A stretch of DNA of 29,928 bases from Fen-1077 sp050014355. Lineage in GTDB: Bacteria; Chloroflexota; Dehalococcoidia; Dehalococcoidales; RBG-16-60-22. Shown in pieces: positions 22,943-29,928 of the stretch. Numbering within the stretch: the stretch's first letter is position 1; each line of letters begins with the position of its first letter. A program made the position numbers and the translations under genes. The notes beneath the pieces are model-generated. The model searched no databases. It saw nothing but the letters and a program-made list of their open reading frames with translations, and had not been told where the DNA came from. The stretch is taken from assembly GCA_050014355.1 (NCBI GenBank), contig JBEKDL010000014.1:1-29928 (forward strand), given 5' to 3'.

Positions 22943-24313
22943 TTAGGCGACGAGTAGTTTAATCAGAGCGCCAATGTCCTTGACTTGCTCGATGTTGTGG
23001 AGCATGTCGAGCGCTTTTTCGGCGTTGCCATGGGAAACCGTCTTTGAAAAAGCGACATTGTCGCGGAATTTGGCGATAATGTCTTCCCTTGTCAGCGGTT
23101 TTTTAAGCGCGTTGCCCCGGGCGCACTCTTCATACGCTTTGAGCTCGCGGCCGTCTTTCAGGCGGACGGTGACTTCAGAGGCCTCGATTTTATCGGGCGG
23201 GGTATTGCCGGTGACGCTTACCTTACGCGCCAGGGCGCCGACCGCGGGGTCGCGGATGAACTCCTCGGTAAGATGTTCCAACTTCACGCCTTTTCTCACC
23301 AGAACGTTCGCGACATGGTAACGCAGGCTGAAAATAGCGTTGGCCTGGGGGAAGTCTCCGAGCTCGAAGGGCTGGTTTAGAGGGGAATCGTAATGCATCG
23401 GGGCGACGTCGATATTAATGCCTGAAATATCGTCAGGATTTATCTCGTGAGCGCGTATCAAGTCTAAAGCGCAATCGATAGTGGAATGGACGAAGCGGCA
23501 GCAGGGGTATGGTTTAAAAGTGCAGTCGCCGTAAAACGCCTTACCCAGATCGCGGGTAAGGACGGCGGGGTCATGCTCTTTACAGTATAAAGCGAAATAC
23601 CCGTACCTACCGAGCAGGGGGTCTTTGCCCCCTGTCCAGCCTTTCCCCGCCAGCTCCGCGGCGATGATGCCGTCGCGGGCGGCCAGGCCCTGCGCCAGCT
23701 TGAAAGCGTGGGCGGCGTCCTGGATGGGCTGAAAGCTCCCGGCGAGCTGGTTGAGCACGATGCCGAAGGCCTGGGTAATCTGATGTTCATTCAAACCCAT
23801 TAATTTCCCGGCGATAGCCACGGCGCCGAACTTGTTCACCGTGCCGGGCGTGTCCCAGCCGGGGGAGATAGAGCGCGTGGAAGCGGCGGCAATGCGGGTA
23901 GTAAGGTCATCGCCGAGAATCAGGGCGGTGAGTAACTCTTGGCCACTTGCCCGTTGCCATTCGGCCACCGTAAGCGCCGTGGGGACGTTGGTCTCGGCGA
24001 TGTGCGCCCAGACGGGCCTGTCACCGATATAGGGCGTTATCACGCCGTAGTCGAAAGACCGCGCCATGATGCTGTTGAGCATGGCGACGTTGCCGGCCGG
24101 GGCTTTACCGCCATGCACCAGGATGGTGGCCTCTTTGTTACCGCCCCACTCCTTAACTAAATCCATTAACTCGCGGCAGCCGCCGCCGTGAGCGCCGCCA
24201 ATGAGACAGCCGACGATATCGATAAGCCGGTTTTTGGCCTGCGCGATGGTGTGGCTATCAAATGCTTCGAAATTAGTTTTAACGACGTTTCCAGCCAATT
24301 CTTCGACTATCAT
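22943..24313 (-). CDS. MmgE/PrpD-family protein
   Basis: The protein has 456 residues from the ATG at 24313, chosen for the AGAGGT 6-11 nt upstream. The frame stays open to 24382, but those codons overlap the end of the activase gene. Family features: the start SHTIAQAKNRLIDIVGCLIGG, MLNSIMARSFDYGVITP, the HIAETNVPTALTVAEWQRASGQELLTALILGDDLTTRIAAA block, the central AHAFKLAQGLAARDGIIAAELAGKGWTGGKDPL and FKPYPCCRFVHSTIDCALDL. The last is the conserved substrate-binding region. Known members are 2-methylcitrate dehydratase (PrpD), cis-aconitate decarboxylase and iminodisuccinate epimerase, all acting on polycarboxylates. It is the third gene of GRE operon 2, 28 nt after the activase. No prpB or prpC genes are present, so a methylcitrate-cycle role is unlikely. 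Confidence 0.92.
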   Translation of the reverse strand: MIVEELAGNVVKTNFEAFDSHTIAQAKNRLIDIVGCLIGGAHGGGCRELMDLVKEWGGNKEATILVHGGKAPAGNVAMLNSIMARSFDYGVITPYIGDRPVWAHIAETNVPTALTVAEWQRASGQELLTALILGDDLTTRIAAASTRSISPGWDTPGTVNKFGAVAIAGKLMGLNEHQITQAFGIVLNQLAGSFQPIQDAAHAFKLAQGLAARDGIIAAELAGKGWTGGKDPLLGRYGYFALYCKEHDPAVLTRDLGKAFYGDCTFKPYPCCRFVHSTIDCALDLIRAHEINPDDISGINIDVAPMHYDSPLNQPFELGDFPQANAIFSLRYHVANVLVRKGVKLEHLTEEFIRDPAVGALARKVSVTGNTPPDKIEASEVTVRLKDGRELKAYEECARGNALKKPLTREDIIAKFRDNVAFSKTVSHGNAEKALDMLHNIEQVKDIGALIKLLVA

Positions 24314-24341
24314 TTGAGACCTCTTTGCCCAGTATAGCGGT

Positions 24342-25289
24342 TCAGCCCACGACCTCGCAATCCAGGCCGAAAGACGCGACAAGCTGCCTGGCCTTCTGGA
24401 CCTGCGCGTCCGGCTGGGTGTTCAGCGCTTCCAGGCTGTATTTGCGGTCGAGCTGCTGGTACTTGCCCATGCCGAACTTGTGGTAAGGCAGGAGGTCTAC
24501 GCGGCGCGCTTTAAGCGAAGCGGCTAAAGCGGCGATTTTCTCAAGCTCCTCTTCGGAATCGTTAACGCCGGGGATAAGAGGGACGCGTATGATTACCGGG
24601 ATTCCTTTTTTAATGACTATCCCGAGATTACGGAGAATTTTATCGTTAGGCTGGCCGGTCCATTGGCGATGGGCGGTGGGGTCGGTCAGTTTAATGTCGA
24701 ACAGCACCAGCGAGGTATATTTGAGGACTTTTTCCAGCGCTGCGGCGCTCGCCAGCCCGCAGGTCTCGATGCAGGTGTGGATGCCGTCTTCTCGACAAAG
24801 GTTGAATAACGCGGCAACGAAGTCGGGCTGGGAGAGCGGTTCCCCGCCGGAGACGGTGACGCCTCCCCCTGATTCACGGAAGAAATCAACATCCCTTTTA
24901 ACTTCGCGGAAGACCTGCGCGGCGGACATTTCTTCGCCAAACATTTTTAAAGCGCCGGGGGCACAGGCTTCGACGCATTCGCCGCAGTTGGTGCAGAGCG
25001 CGCGGTCGATAGTGATGGTTTTGCCGGCGAGGGAGATAGCATGAAGAGGGCAGACCTCAACGCAGCGGCCGCAGCCATCGCATACGGAATCGCGGTGGGC
25101 GATTTCCGGGCGGGGGTTCTGCGACTCCGGGTTAGAGCACCACAGGCAGCGCAGCGGACAGCCTTTCAGAAAGACGGTCGTCCTGATGCCGGGCCCGTCC
25201 TGGATGCTGTACCGCTGGATATTGAAAACAAGCCCTTTGACGTCCTCCGGGTTTTCCGGAGCCCGCGCCGGGCCGCGCGCTTTAGACAT
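24342..25289 (-). CDS. Glycyl radical enzyme activase 2 (radical SAM)
   Basis: The protein has 315 residues from the ATG at 25289. A longer frame to 25598 exists, but it overlaps the end of GRE2 and its extra codons look non-coding. The activase hallmark YSIQDGPGIRTTVFLKGCPLRCLWC carries the radical-SAM cysteines C44, C48 and C51. The inserted ferredoxin domain has two complete [4Fe-4S] sites (C70/73/76/80 and C99/102/105/109), unlike activase 1. The SAM motif is SGGGVTVSGGEPL, and the end VDLLPYHKFGMGKYQQL is typical. It generates the glycyl radical on GRE2 using SAM and reduced ferredoxin or flavodoxin. It lies 20 nt after GRE2 and 28 nt before the PrpD-like gene. The SD is weak (GAAGGGCAG). 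Confidence 0.93.
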   Translation of the reverse strand: MSKARGPARAPENPEDVKGLVFNIQRYSIQDGPGIRTTVFLKGCPLRCLWCSNPESQNPRPEIAHRDSVCDGCGRCVEVCPLHAISLAGKTITIDRALCTNCGECVEACAPGALKMFGEEMSAAQVFREVKRDVDFFRESGGGVTVSGGEPLSQPDFVAALFNLCREDGIHTCIETCGLASAAALEKVLKYTSLVLFDIKLTDPTAHRQWTGQPNDKILRNLGIVIKKGIPVIIRVPLIPGVNDSEEELEKIAALAASLKARRVDLLPYHKFGMGKYQQLDRKYSLEALNTQPDAQVQKARQLVASFGLDCEVVG

Positions 25290-25309
25290 CAACTGCCCTT
25301 CAGACCGGT

Positions 25310-27781
25310 TCAATTCAATCCGTGTTCCGTCCGGGCAATAATTTCGTCCTGTACCGCCGGAGGCAGGTCGACGAAGTAAGCGCTGTAGCCGGCCACCCTG
25401 ACGATGAGGCTCTTCCACTGCTCGGGGTGCTGCTTGGCCGCGAGCAAATCTTCCCGGCTGGTGATGTTGAACTGGATGTGCCAGCCGCCGCGGTCGAAGA
25501 AGGTCTTGAGCATCGCAAGCATTTTTTCGATAGAAGGGCGGGTCTGCAGCATCGACGGCGTGAGCTTCATGTTGAGCACCATGCTGTCCATGTTCCACGG
25601 AATCTGGTCTACCTTGGTGGCGGATTTTATTAAAGCGGTAGGCCCATTGGTGTCAGCGCCCACCATCGGGGAAAGGCCGGCGTCATACAAAGGCGTCTTG
25701 GCATTTCTGCCGTTGGGCAACGCGCCGGTCACCTCGCCGGCAGGATAGTGGCCGGTAAGCGCCGGGCGGGAAACGCGCCAGGGCCGGCCCACGGCGGGGT
25801 TCGGCTTTTGCAGGATGATTTCATTGCACTTCAACGAAATGTAGTTAAAGATATCATCCACGTAATCATCATCGTTACCGTATTTGGGGGCTTTCAGACA
25901 CATCTGGTGGACATCCTCGTAGCCTTCCCAATTGGCCTTAAGCGCCTTCATGAGCTGGGCCATGGTGATTTTCTTGTCATCGAAGACGAGCTTCTTGATA
26001 GCGACGAAAGCGTCCGCGGTATCGACGCAGCCGCGCTGGCCGAAGCAAACGCCCATCTGGGGATAGCGCTCGCCGCCCTCGTACACGTCCAGGCCTCTTT
26101 CCAGACAGTCTTCAATCAGGATAGAAGTCAAAGGCGTCCCGACATGTTCCACTTTGCATGAGTAGCCGACCCAGTATTCCGTAGCGCCTTTCTCGACGAA
26201 GTAGTCGTACTGCTTCCAGAAAGCGTCATAAAGCTGCTCGATTTTAGTGAATTTGGCGACATCGCCCGTTTCCGGCCCGCATTTAAGCCCGGTGCGCGGG
26301 TCGACGCCGTTATTCAGGGCTATCTCCAGTACCTTGGGCACGATAATGTAAGCGGCAATTTTGCTGGCCAGGTTGCAGTGGCTGACAACATAGGAAAGAC
26401 AGCCGGCGGCGCTCCAATCCACAGCGTCTTCGTAAGCGTACCCGGTAGCCAGGAAGTTTCTGATGGCAATCCGGTCGTTGAGGAAGGCCGGGATGCCGCC
26501 GCGCGTTTCAACGTTGGTCTCGATGGCTTTTACCATGAAATCGTGGTCGATGCCGTTGTGGCAGCGGATATAGATGCCCGGCTGCGGCATTTTAATCTGC
26601 TGGGCGACTTCCAGAATCAGGAAAGAGAGGTCGTTGGTGGCGTCTCTGCCGTCCAGGGTGGTGCCGCCGATGGTGACCTGCTGCAACAGCGAGCCGGCGG
26701 CCTCTTTCTCGAAGTACGAGCCGCTCACCATCTGCATCTCGTTCAGCTTTACCCAGACCAGGCCGATAAGCTCGGCGGCTTCCTGGCGGGTAAGCGTGCC
26801 TTCATTGATTTCTTTTTCGTAATAGGGGTAGAGCCACTGGTCCATTCTGCCCGGGCAGGGGCCGGAATGATAGGGCGCTTCTTTGCGGAGACCGATATGA
26901 ATGAACCAGTAGAACTGCAGGGCTTCACGGAAAGTGCGCGGGGCGTTTTCCGGCACCCAGGTGCACGTCTCGGCGATTTGCTCGAGCTCTGCCTTGCGGA
27001 CCGGGTCTTTTTCTGCTTTGGCCATCTTTTTAGCCAGGTCGGAATAGCGGCGGGCGTATTTAATCAAAGCTTCACAGGTCATTATCATGACATCCAGAAT
27101 GACCAGCTTGTGGAATATCGCCGTATAGTCATTGGGAACGGCCTGGGACTTTTGAATGGTCTTCTGTTTTTCCGCCTTCGCCTTTTTGATAATGCCGCCG
27201 AGGCCATCTTTCATGATGCGGGGATTGTAAATGGTCTGGGTCTTAAACACCGTGCCGTTGACATCGGGCAGGACGGCGACCTTGCCGCGGCGGCCGTCAA
27301 TGAGCTCGGTATACGCGTCTCCCATTTTTTGCTGGTAAGCTTTATAAACGATATCGTTAACGGATTTGCCTGTCCAGTATTTAGCGATCTCGCGGATGCC
27401 GGCTTCGTCGCTGTCGATGGTAGCGGACATGACTTCACTCATGGTGCGGGCGTTTTTAGAGTCCAGCTGTTCCAGGACGTCGTAAGGGTTACATTCGGGC
27501 ACGATTTCCGCGCCGCGGATAGATTTGGTTTCGACGCCGACGATAAGCTCGCCGTCACGGATGATAATAGGGGAGTCTTCGAGAACGCGGGCGAAGGCCT
27601 TGGCCCAGCGCAGGCGGTTGGGGTCGGCCTCGGTCTCTTTCCACGAAGCGGTCAGCGAGCGGGCGCGTTGAAATAAAATCTCACGGGGAGAATTGATGCA
27701 TTCCTGTTTGCGCTTTTTGACACGGTCGGTAAGAACATTTACTTTAGGGGTCTCTTTCACCGCCAGAGTGCTGATTACCAT
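25310..27781 (-). CDS. Glycyl radical enzyme 2, divergent, Cys-Leu-Ser active site
   Basis: This 823-residue GRE has AGGAGG before the ATG at 27781. The N-terminal marker is DGELIVGVETKSIRGAEIVPE. The active-site loop is AVDWSAAGCLSYVVSHCNLASK, with the predicted thiyl cysteine C461. The residue two after it is S463, where dehydratase and choline-lyase types have glutamate. A second cysteine follows eight residues later. The downstream helix VPKVLEIALNNGVDPRTG is normal. The C-terminus has GALPNGRNAKTP (usually PDGR), ADTNGPTALIKSA and the radical loop RVAGYS (795-800) with G798. Pairwise similarity to GRE1 is confined to these core motifs, so it is not a recent duplicate. Its promoter region is shared with the ABC transporter and carries a palindromic operator. 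The absence of glutamate points away from dehydration chemistry; the substrate is unknown. Confidence 0.92.
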   Translation of the reverse strand: MVISTLAVKETPKVNVLTDRVKKRKQECINSPREILFQRARSLTASWKETEADPNRLRWAKAFARVLEDSPIIIRDGELIVGVETKSIRGAEIVPECNPYDVLEQLDSKNARTMSEVMSATIDSDEAGIREIAKYWTGKSVNDIVYKAYQQKMGDAYTELIDGRRGKVAVLPDVNGTVFKTQTIYNPRIMKDGLGGIIKKAKAEKQKTIQKSQAVPNDYTAIFHKLVILDVMIMTCEALIKYARRYSDLAKKMAKAEKDPVRKAELEQIAETCTWVPENAPRTFREALQFYWFIHIGLRKEAPYHSGPCPGRMDQWLYPYYEKEINEGTLTRQEAAELIGLVWVKLNEMQMVSGSYFEKEAAGSLLQQVTIGGTTLDGRDATNDLSFLILEVAQQIKMPQPGIYIRCHNGIDHDFMVKAIETNVETRGGIPAFLNDRIAIRNFLATGYAYEDAVDWSAAGCLSYVVSHCNLASKIAAYIIVPKVLEIALNNGVDPRTGLKCGPETGDVAKFTKIEQLYDAFWKQYDYFVEKGATEYWVGYSCKVEHVGTPLTSILIEDCLERGLDVYEGGERYPQMGVCFGQRGCVDTADAFVAIKKLVFDDKKITMAQLMKALKANWEGYEDVHQMCLKAPKYGNDDDYVDDIFNYISLKCNEIILQKPNPAVGRPWRVSRPALTGHYPAGEVTGALPNGRNAKTPLYDAGLSPMVGADTNGPTALIKSATKVDQIPWNMDSMVLNMKLTPSMLQTRPSIEKMLAMLKTFFDRGGWHIQFNITSREDLLAAKQHPEQWKSLIVRVAGYSAYFVDLPPAVQDEIIARTEHGLN

Positions 27782-27812
27782 AGCGTCCTCCTACAAGATA
27801 TTACACCTCGAT

Positions 27813-27826
27813 GTTCTATTTAGAAC
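27813..27826. promoter_or_regulatory. Palindromic operator, copy 1 (GRE2 side)
   Basis: GTTCTATTTAGAAC is a perfect 6-2-6 palindrome. It lies 12-25 nt downstream of the minus-strand -10 at 27838-27843 and 32 nt before the GRE2 start codon, a position suited to repression. Confidence 0.7.
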
Positions 27827-27837
27827 TTCTAAGCTTT

Positions 27838-27843
27838 ATTATA
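27838..27843 (-). promoter_or_regulatory. -10 element of the GRE operon 2 promoter
   Basis: Perfect TATAAT on the minus strand. The sequence 17 nt upstream (TGTTAT) is a weak -35, which may mean an activator is needed or an unusual sigma site is used. A TTGACA lies too close (7 nt) to act as its -35. Confidence 0.5.
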
Positions 27844-27977
27844 ACACATCTGTCAAACAAATAACATGAAAAAAATTAAATATTTGTATAATTTGGTAGT
27901 TGTTACTTGATGGCTGGGATTAGGGGCGGGTGGTATAGCGAAGTTAACAATCTCCAAATAGCCGCTCATATTCGAGC

Positions 27978-28005
27978 TTGACACACGTTTTAACTTTGTT
28001 ATATT
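27978..28005 (+). promoter_or_regulatory. Promoter of the ABC-transporter operon
   Basis: Perfect TTGACA (27978-27983), 16-nt spacer, TATATT (28000-28005). The predicted start is near 28012, so operator copy 2 (28027-28040) falls at about +15 to +28. Confidence 0.6.
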
Positions 28006-28026
28006 ATTTGAAAAACATTTGGTATC

Positions 28027-28040
28027 GTTCTATTTAGAAT
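28027..28040. promoter_or_regulatory. Palindromic operator, copy 2 (transporter side)
   Basis: GTTCTATTTAGAAT matches copy 1 at 13 of 14 positions. It lies between the predicted transcription start and the first of two SD sequences (AGGAGGTG, 28052-28059). Confidence 0.7.
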
Positions 28041-28123
28041 ATAACGTTATTAGGAGGTGCTAAAGCTTCATAATTTTGTTGATGAATACGAACGCGCATA
28101 ATCAATTATTACAGGAGGAAAGA

Positions 28124-29728
28124 ATGAGGAAATACTTTATTATCCTGGCCGCAGTTCTCTTGATTTCATGTATGCTCCTGATAGGTTGCTCGACCGCTAC
28201 CACTACTCCGTCCCAAACCACCTCGAAACCGGCCACAACGACGACTACCACAAAACCGGCGACAACTACCGTCACGCCGAAATCCGGCGGGACCCTCAAG
28301 TATGGCGAGTCTCTCTGGGCCGGCGCAACTTATGGCTGGCCGGGAGACCCCGGCTGGTTGGTCTCGCCGCCACTTGCCCCCGTCTTCATGGACACCATCC
28401 TTGCGGTGGATACCAAGGACATCATTCACCCGAACCTGGCCACCGCCTGGCAGGTATCCTCGGACCTCAAGACCATCACGCTAACCCTACGCCAGGGCGT
28501 CAAGTTCCACGACGGGTCGGACTGGAACGCCACGGTCTGCAAGTGGAATCTCGACCTGCTGGTCACCCCCAAATTTGGCGATTATGCCTACGTTGGCTCG
28601 GTTGACGTCGTTGACCCCTCCACGGTCAGGCTCAACCTGAACCAGTATAGCAACAGCCTCCTGACCACCATCGCCAGCACTTTTGTCGTTTCCCAGCAGG
28701 CTTATATTGACCATGGCGCCAACAAGGACGCGGAGACCTGGATGAGGTCGAACATCGTGGGTACAGGCCCCTTCAAACAAACCGCGATGACTCCCAACGT
28801 GTCCATCACCGGCACCAGGTTTGACGGTTACTGGGGCGGTAAACCCTACCTGGATGGCATCGTCATGACCAACATTAATGACCAGATGACCAGGGCGCAG
28901 GCCCTCCAAGCGGGCGAAATTGACATCGAAGGCGGCAACCCCACTAAAATCGAGGCCGACCTATTGGCCGCGAATAAGAACTTCAAAATCCAGGCGGACT
29001 ATATCGCCATTTCCTCCCTTGTTCCTGATAGCAAGAACACTGCTTCGCCGCTGGCCAACCTCAAGGTACGCCAGGCAATCAGCTATGCTTTCGACCGGGA
29101 TTCTATCGTCAATAGCCTGGGCTATGGCTACTGGACATCCACCAGCCAGTACGCGGTGCCGGGCACGGTCTCCTATAATAACGCCATTCCTCCCATCAAA
29201 CAGGACCTGGTCAAGGCCAAGCAGCTGCTGACCGACGCGGGCTATCCCAACGGTTTCACCACCTCGATTCTCGGCTCCTCCGTGACGAGCTTCAGGGACA
29301 TGTTGGTGGCGGAACAGGGCATGCTGGCGAAAATCGGCATCACCATTAATGTCAATATCATCGACCATCCAACGTATACTAATCAGATCAACAAAGGCTG
29401 GGATGGATTGGCCGCCGCCGGCAAGCTGATAGACGCTAACATGGGCTGGGCTCTCACCACTAACTTCGGGCAGACAGTCGTTTCCAACGCCAGCCTGGAC
29501 AAGACCAACGATTTCCAGGCCCTTTTGAACGCCGCTCTGGCATCGAAAGACTATGACCCGGCGCTGGTTGGTAAGGTCGTGAAGTACATGGACGATAATC
29601 AGATGGTCATCGTTCTTAACGCCACCATGCGCGGACAGGTAATGGCCAACTACGTGATGGACCCCGGTTTTTACACGTACGACCGCGCCACTTTCTGGAA
29701 CCCGGCTAAAACCTGGTTGAACAAGTAA
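28124..29728 (+). CDS. ABC-transporter substrate-binding lipoprotein, family 5 (peptide/nickel type)
   Basis: The protein has 534 residues from the ATG at 28124 (AGGAGGAAAG upstream). The lipoprotein signal ends LLIGC with C22. A Thr/Ser/Pro/Lys-rich flexible linker (about 23-55) follows, as in other lipid-anchored binding proteins. The body is SBP family 5: GGTLKYGESLW, HPNLATAWQVSSDLKTITLTLRQGVKFHDGSDWNA, NIVGTGPFK, DGYWGGKPYLDGIVM, LKVRQAISYAFDRDSIV and the late NVNIIDHPTYTNQINKG. Family members bind peptides, nickel chelates, opines or sugars, so the ligand is open. In-frame TTG and ATG codons at 28076-28082 after a second SD could give a longer form. The gene diverges from GRE operon 2 and leads an operon with a permease at 29888. 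Confidence 0.93.
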   Translation: MRKYFIILAAVLLISCMLLIGCSTATTTPSQTTSKPATTTTTTKPATTTVTPKSGGTLKYGESLWAGATYGWPGDPGWLVSPPLAPVFMDTILAVDTKDIIHPNLATAWQVSSDLKTITLTLRQGVKFHDGSDWNATVCKWNLDLLVTPKFGDYAYVGSVDVVDPSTVRLNLNQYSNSLLTTIASTFVVSQQAYIDHGANKDAETWMRSNIVGTGPFKQTAMTPNVSITGTRFDGYWGGKPYLDGIVMTNINDQMTRAQALQAGEIDIEGGNPTKIEADLLAANKNFKIQADYIAISSLVPDSKNTASPLANLKVRQAISYAFDRDSIVNSLGYGYWTSTSQYAVPGTVSYNNAIPPIKQDLVKAKQLLTDAGYPNGFTTSILGSSVTSFRDMLVAEQGMLAKIGITINVNIIDHPTYTNQINKGWDGLAAAGKLIDANMGWALTTNFGQTVVSNASLDKTNDFQALLNAALASKDYDPALVGKVVKYMDDNQMVIVLNATMRGQVMANYVMDPGFYTYDRATFWNPAKTWLNK

Positions 29729-29811
29729 CCCGGCTGATAACGTAATCTTTGGCGGGGAACGTAACCCCCCGGCATTGAATAAGACGTAAATAGAAAATAG
29801 CTAGATTAAAA

Positions 29812-29860
29812 GACGGGAAAAGATTTATAGACCTATTGTGTTTACGAATCTTTTCCCGTC
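29812..29860. repeat. 14-bp stem-loop between binding protein and permease
   Basis: GACGGGAAAAGATT (29812-29825) pairs perfectly with AATCTTTTCCCGTC (29847-29860) across a 21-nt loop. No T-tract follows, so it is more likely an mRNA-stabilising or partial-attenuation element than a full terminator. Confidence 0.75.
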
Positions 29861-29887
29861 GTCATACCAAAGAGGTCAGGGGTTTTA

Positions 29888-29928
29888 GTGACAACGTTTA
29901 TTGTCCGTAGAATCATATTGGCCGTGAT
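29888..29928 (+). CDS. ABC-transporter permease, DppB/OppB type (N-terminal fragment, runs off window)
   Basis: Only 13 codons and two bases are present. A GTG at 29888, with AGAGGTCAGGGG shortly upstream, starts VTTFIVRRIILAV, which matches the typical first residues of DppB/OppB-type permeases (a short polar start, an Arg-Arg pair, then the first membrane span). Its place right after a family-5 binding protein supports the call. The rest of the transporter lies beyond the window. Confidence 0.7.
   Translation, partial: MTTFIVRRIILAV

Noticed and set aside
24313..24382. N-terminal extension of the MmgE/PrpD protein
   Set aside because: It would overlap the activase gene. The ATG at 24313 has a proper SD and the family normally starts there.
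25289..25598. 103-codon N-terminal extension of activase 2
   Set aside because: It overlaps the end of GRE2. Its His/Arg/Gln-rich translation is unlike any activase N-terminus, and the ATG at 25289 gives a normal length.
26378..27676. Long + strand ORF (432 codons) opposite GRE2
   Set aside because: It lies wholly antisense to a well-supported GRE gene. Its translation has no family motifs and it has no SD.
27892..27905. Extra + strand TATAAT in the GRE2/ABC intergenic region
   Set aside because: No good -35 lies at the right distance and no ORF starts close after it. The AT-rich context makes a chance match likely.
16976..29928. Microcompartment-associated GRE locus
   Set aside because: No shell-protein genes, aldehyde dehydrogenase, alcohol dehydrogenase or phosphotransacylase are present around either GRE.

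Overview
The window looks like a chromosomal stretch from a strictly anaerobic, moderately GC-rich bacterium, most likely of the Chloroflexota (Dehalococcoidia-like). That placement is an inference. It rests on two oxygen-sensitive glycyl radical enzymes with ferredoxin-type activases, a NuoG/GltD-type iron-sulfur flavoprotein, a pair of short RRM proteins beside a double zinc-ribbon protein, InlB-type repeats behind membrane anchors, and dispersed palindromic intergenic repeats of a style common in that class. No rRNA, tRNA, CRISPR array, phage gene or transposase was found.

Layout. Positions 1-2200 hold the 3' end of trpS, two small unknown genes, a clear terminator, palindromic repeats and a RimJ/RimL-type acetyltransferase. 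Positions 2200-5819 hold a two-gene unit: a 743-residue multi-cluster FeS/flavin oxidoreductase and a DHA2-type MFS exporter. Positions 5895-8690 hold a lipoprotein, a divergent cupin pair, a PlsY-like membrane protein with degenerate motifs and an Lrp/AsnC regulator. Positions 8747-13797 are an envelope block: a membrane-anchored PQQ-type beta-propeller, a DUF169 protein, a PrsW-type protease and a seven-repeat InlB-like protein. Positions 13924-16769 hold pyruvate kinase, two RRM proteins and a zinc-ribbon protein.

The most interesting part is 16976-29928. Two complete glycyl radical enzyme (GRE) operons converge on each other. Operon 1 (+) is GRE1, activase 1 and a CocE/NonD-type serine hydrolase, separated by 14 and 27 nt. 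Operon 2 (-) is GRE2, activase 2 and an MmgE/PrpD-family protein, separated by 20 and 28 nt. Both GREs keep the glycyl loop RVAGYS and a thiyl cysteine, but neither has the Cys-x-Glu signature of GRE dehydratases and lyases: GRE1 has Cys-Leu-Asp and GRE2 has Cys-Leu-Ser. Operon 2 is divergent from a family-5 (peptide/nickel-type) ABC transporter whose binding protein and permease start are visible. The shared intergenic region carries two copies of the palindrome GTTCTATTTAGAAC, one just downstream of each predicted transcription start. This suggests a co-regulated uptake-plus-radical-chemistry pathway. The substrates cannot be read from the sequence.

Several expression signals are unusual: a terminator-like hairpin lying exactly between a strong Shine-Dalgarno and its ATG (2159-2202), a likely ATT start (2013), a possibly leaderless prsW-like gene (10976) and a 14-bp stem-loop between binding protein and permease (29812-29860).
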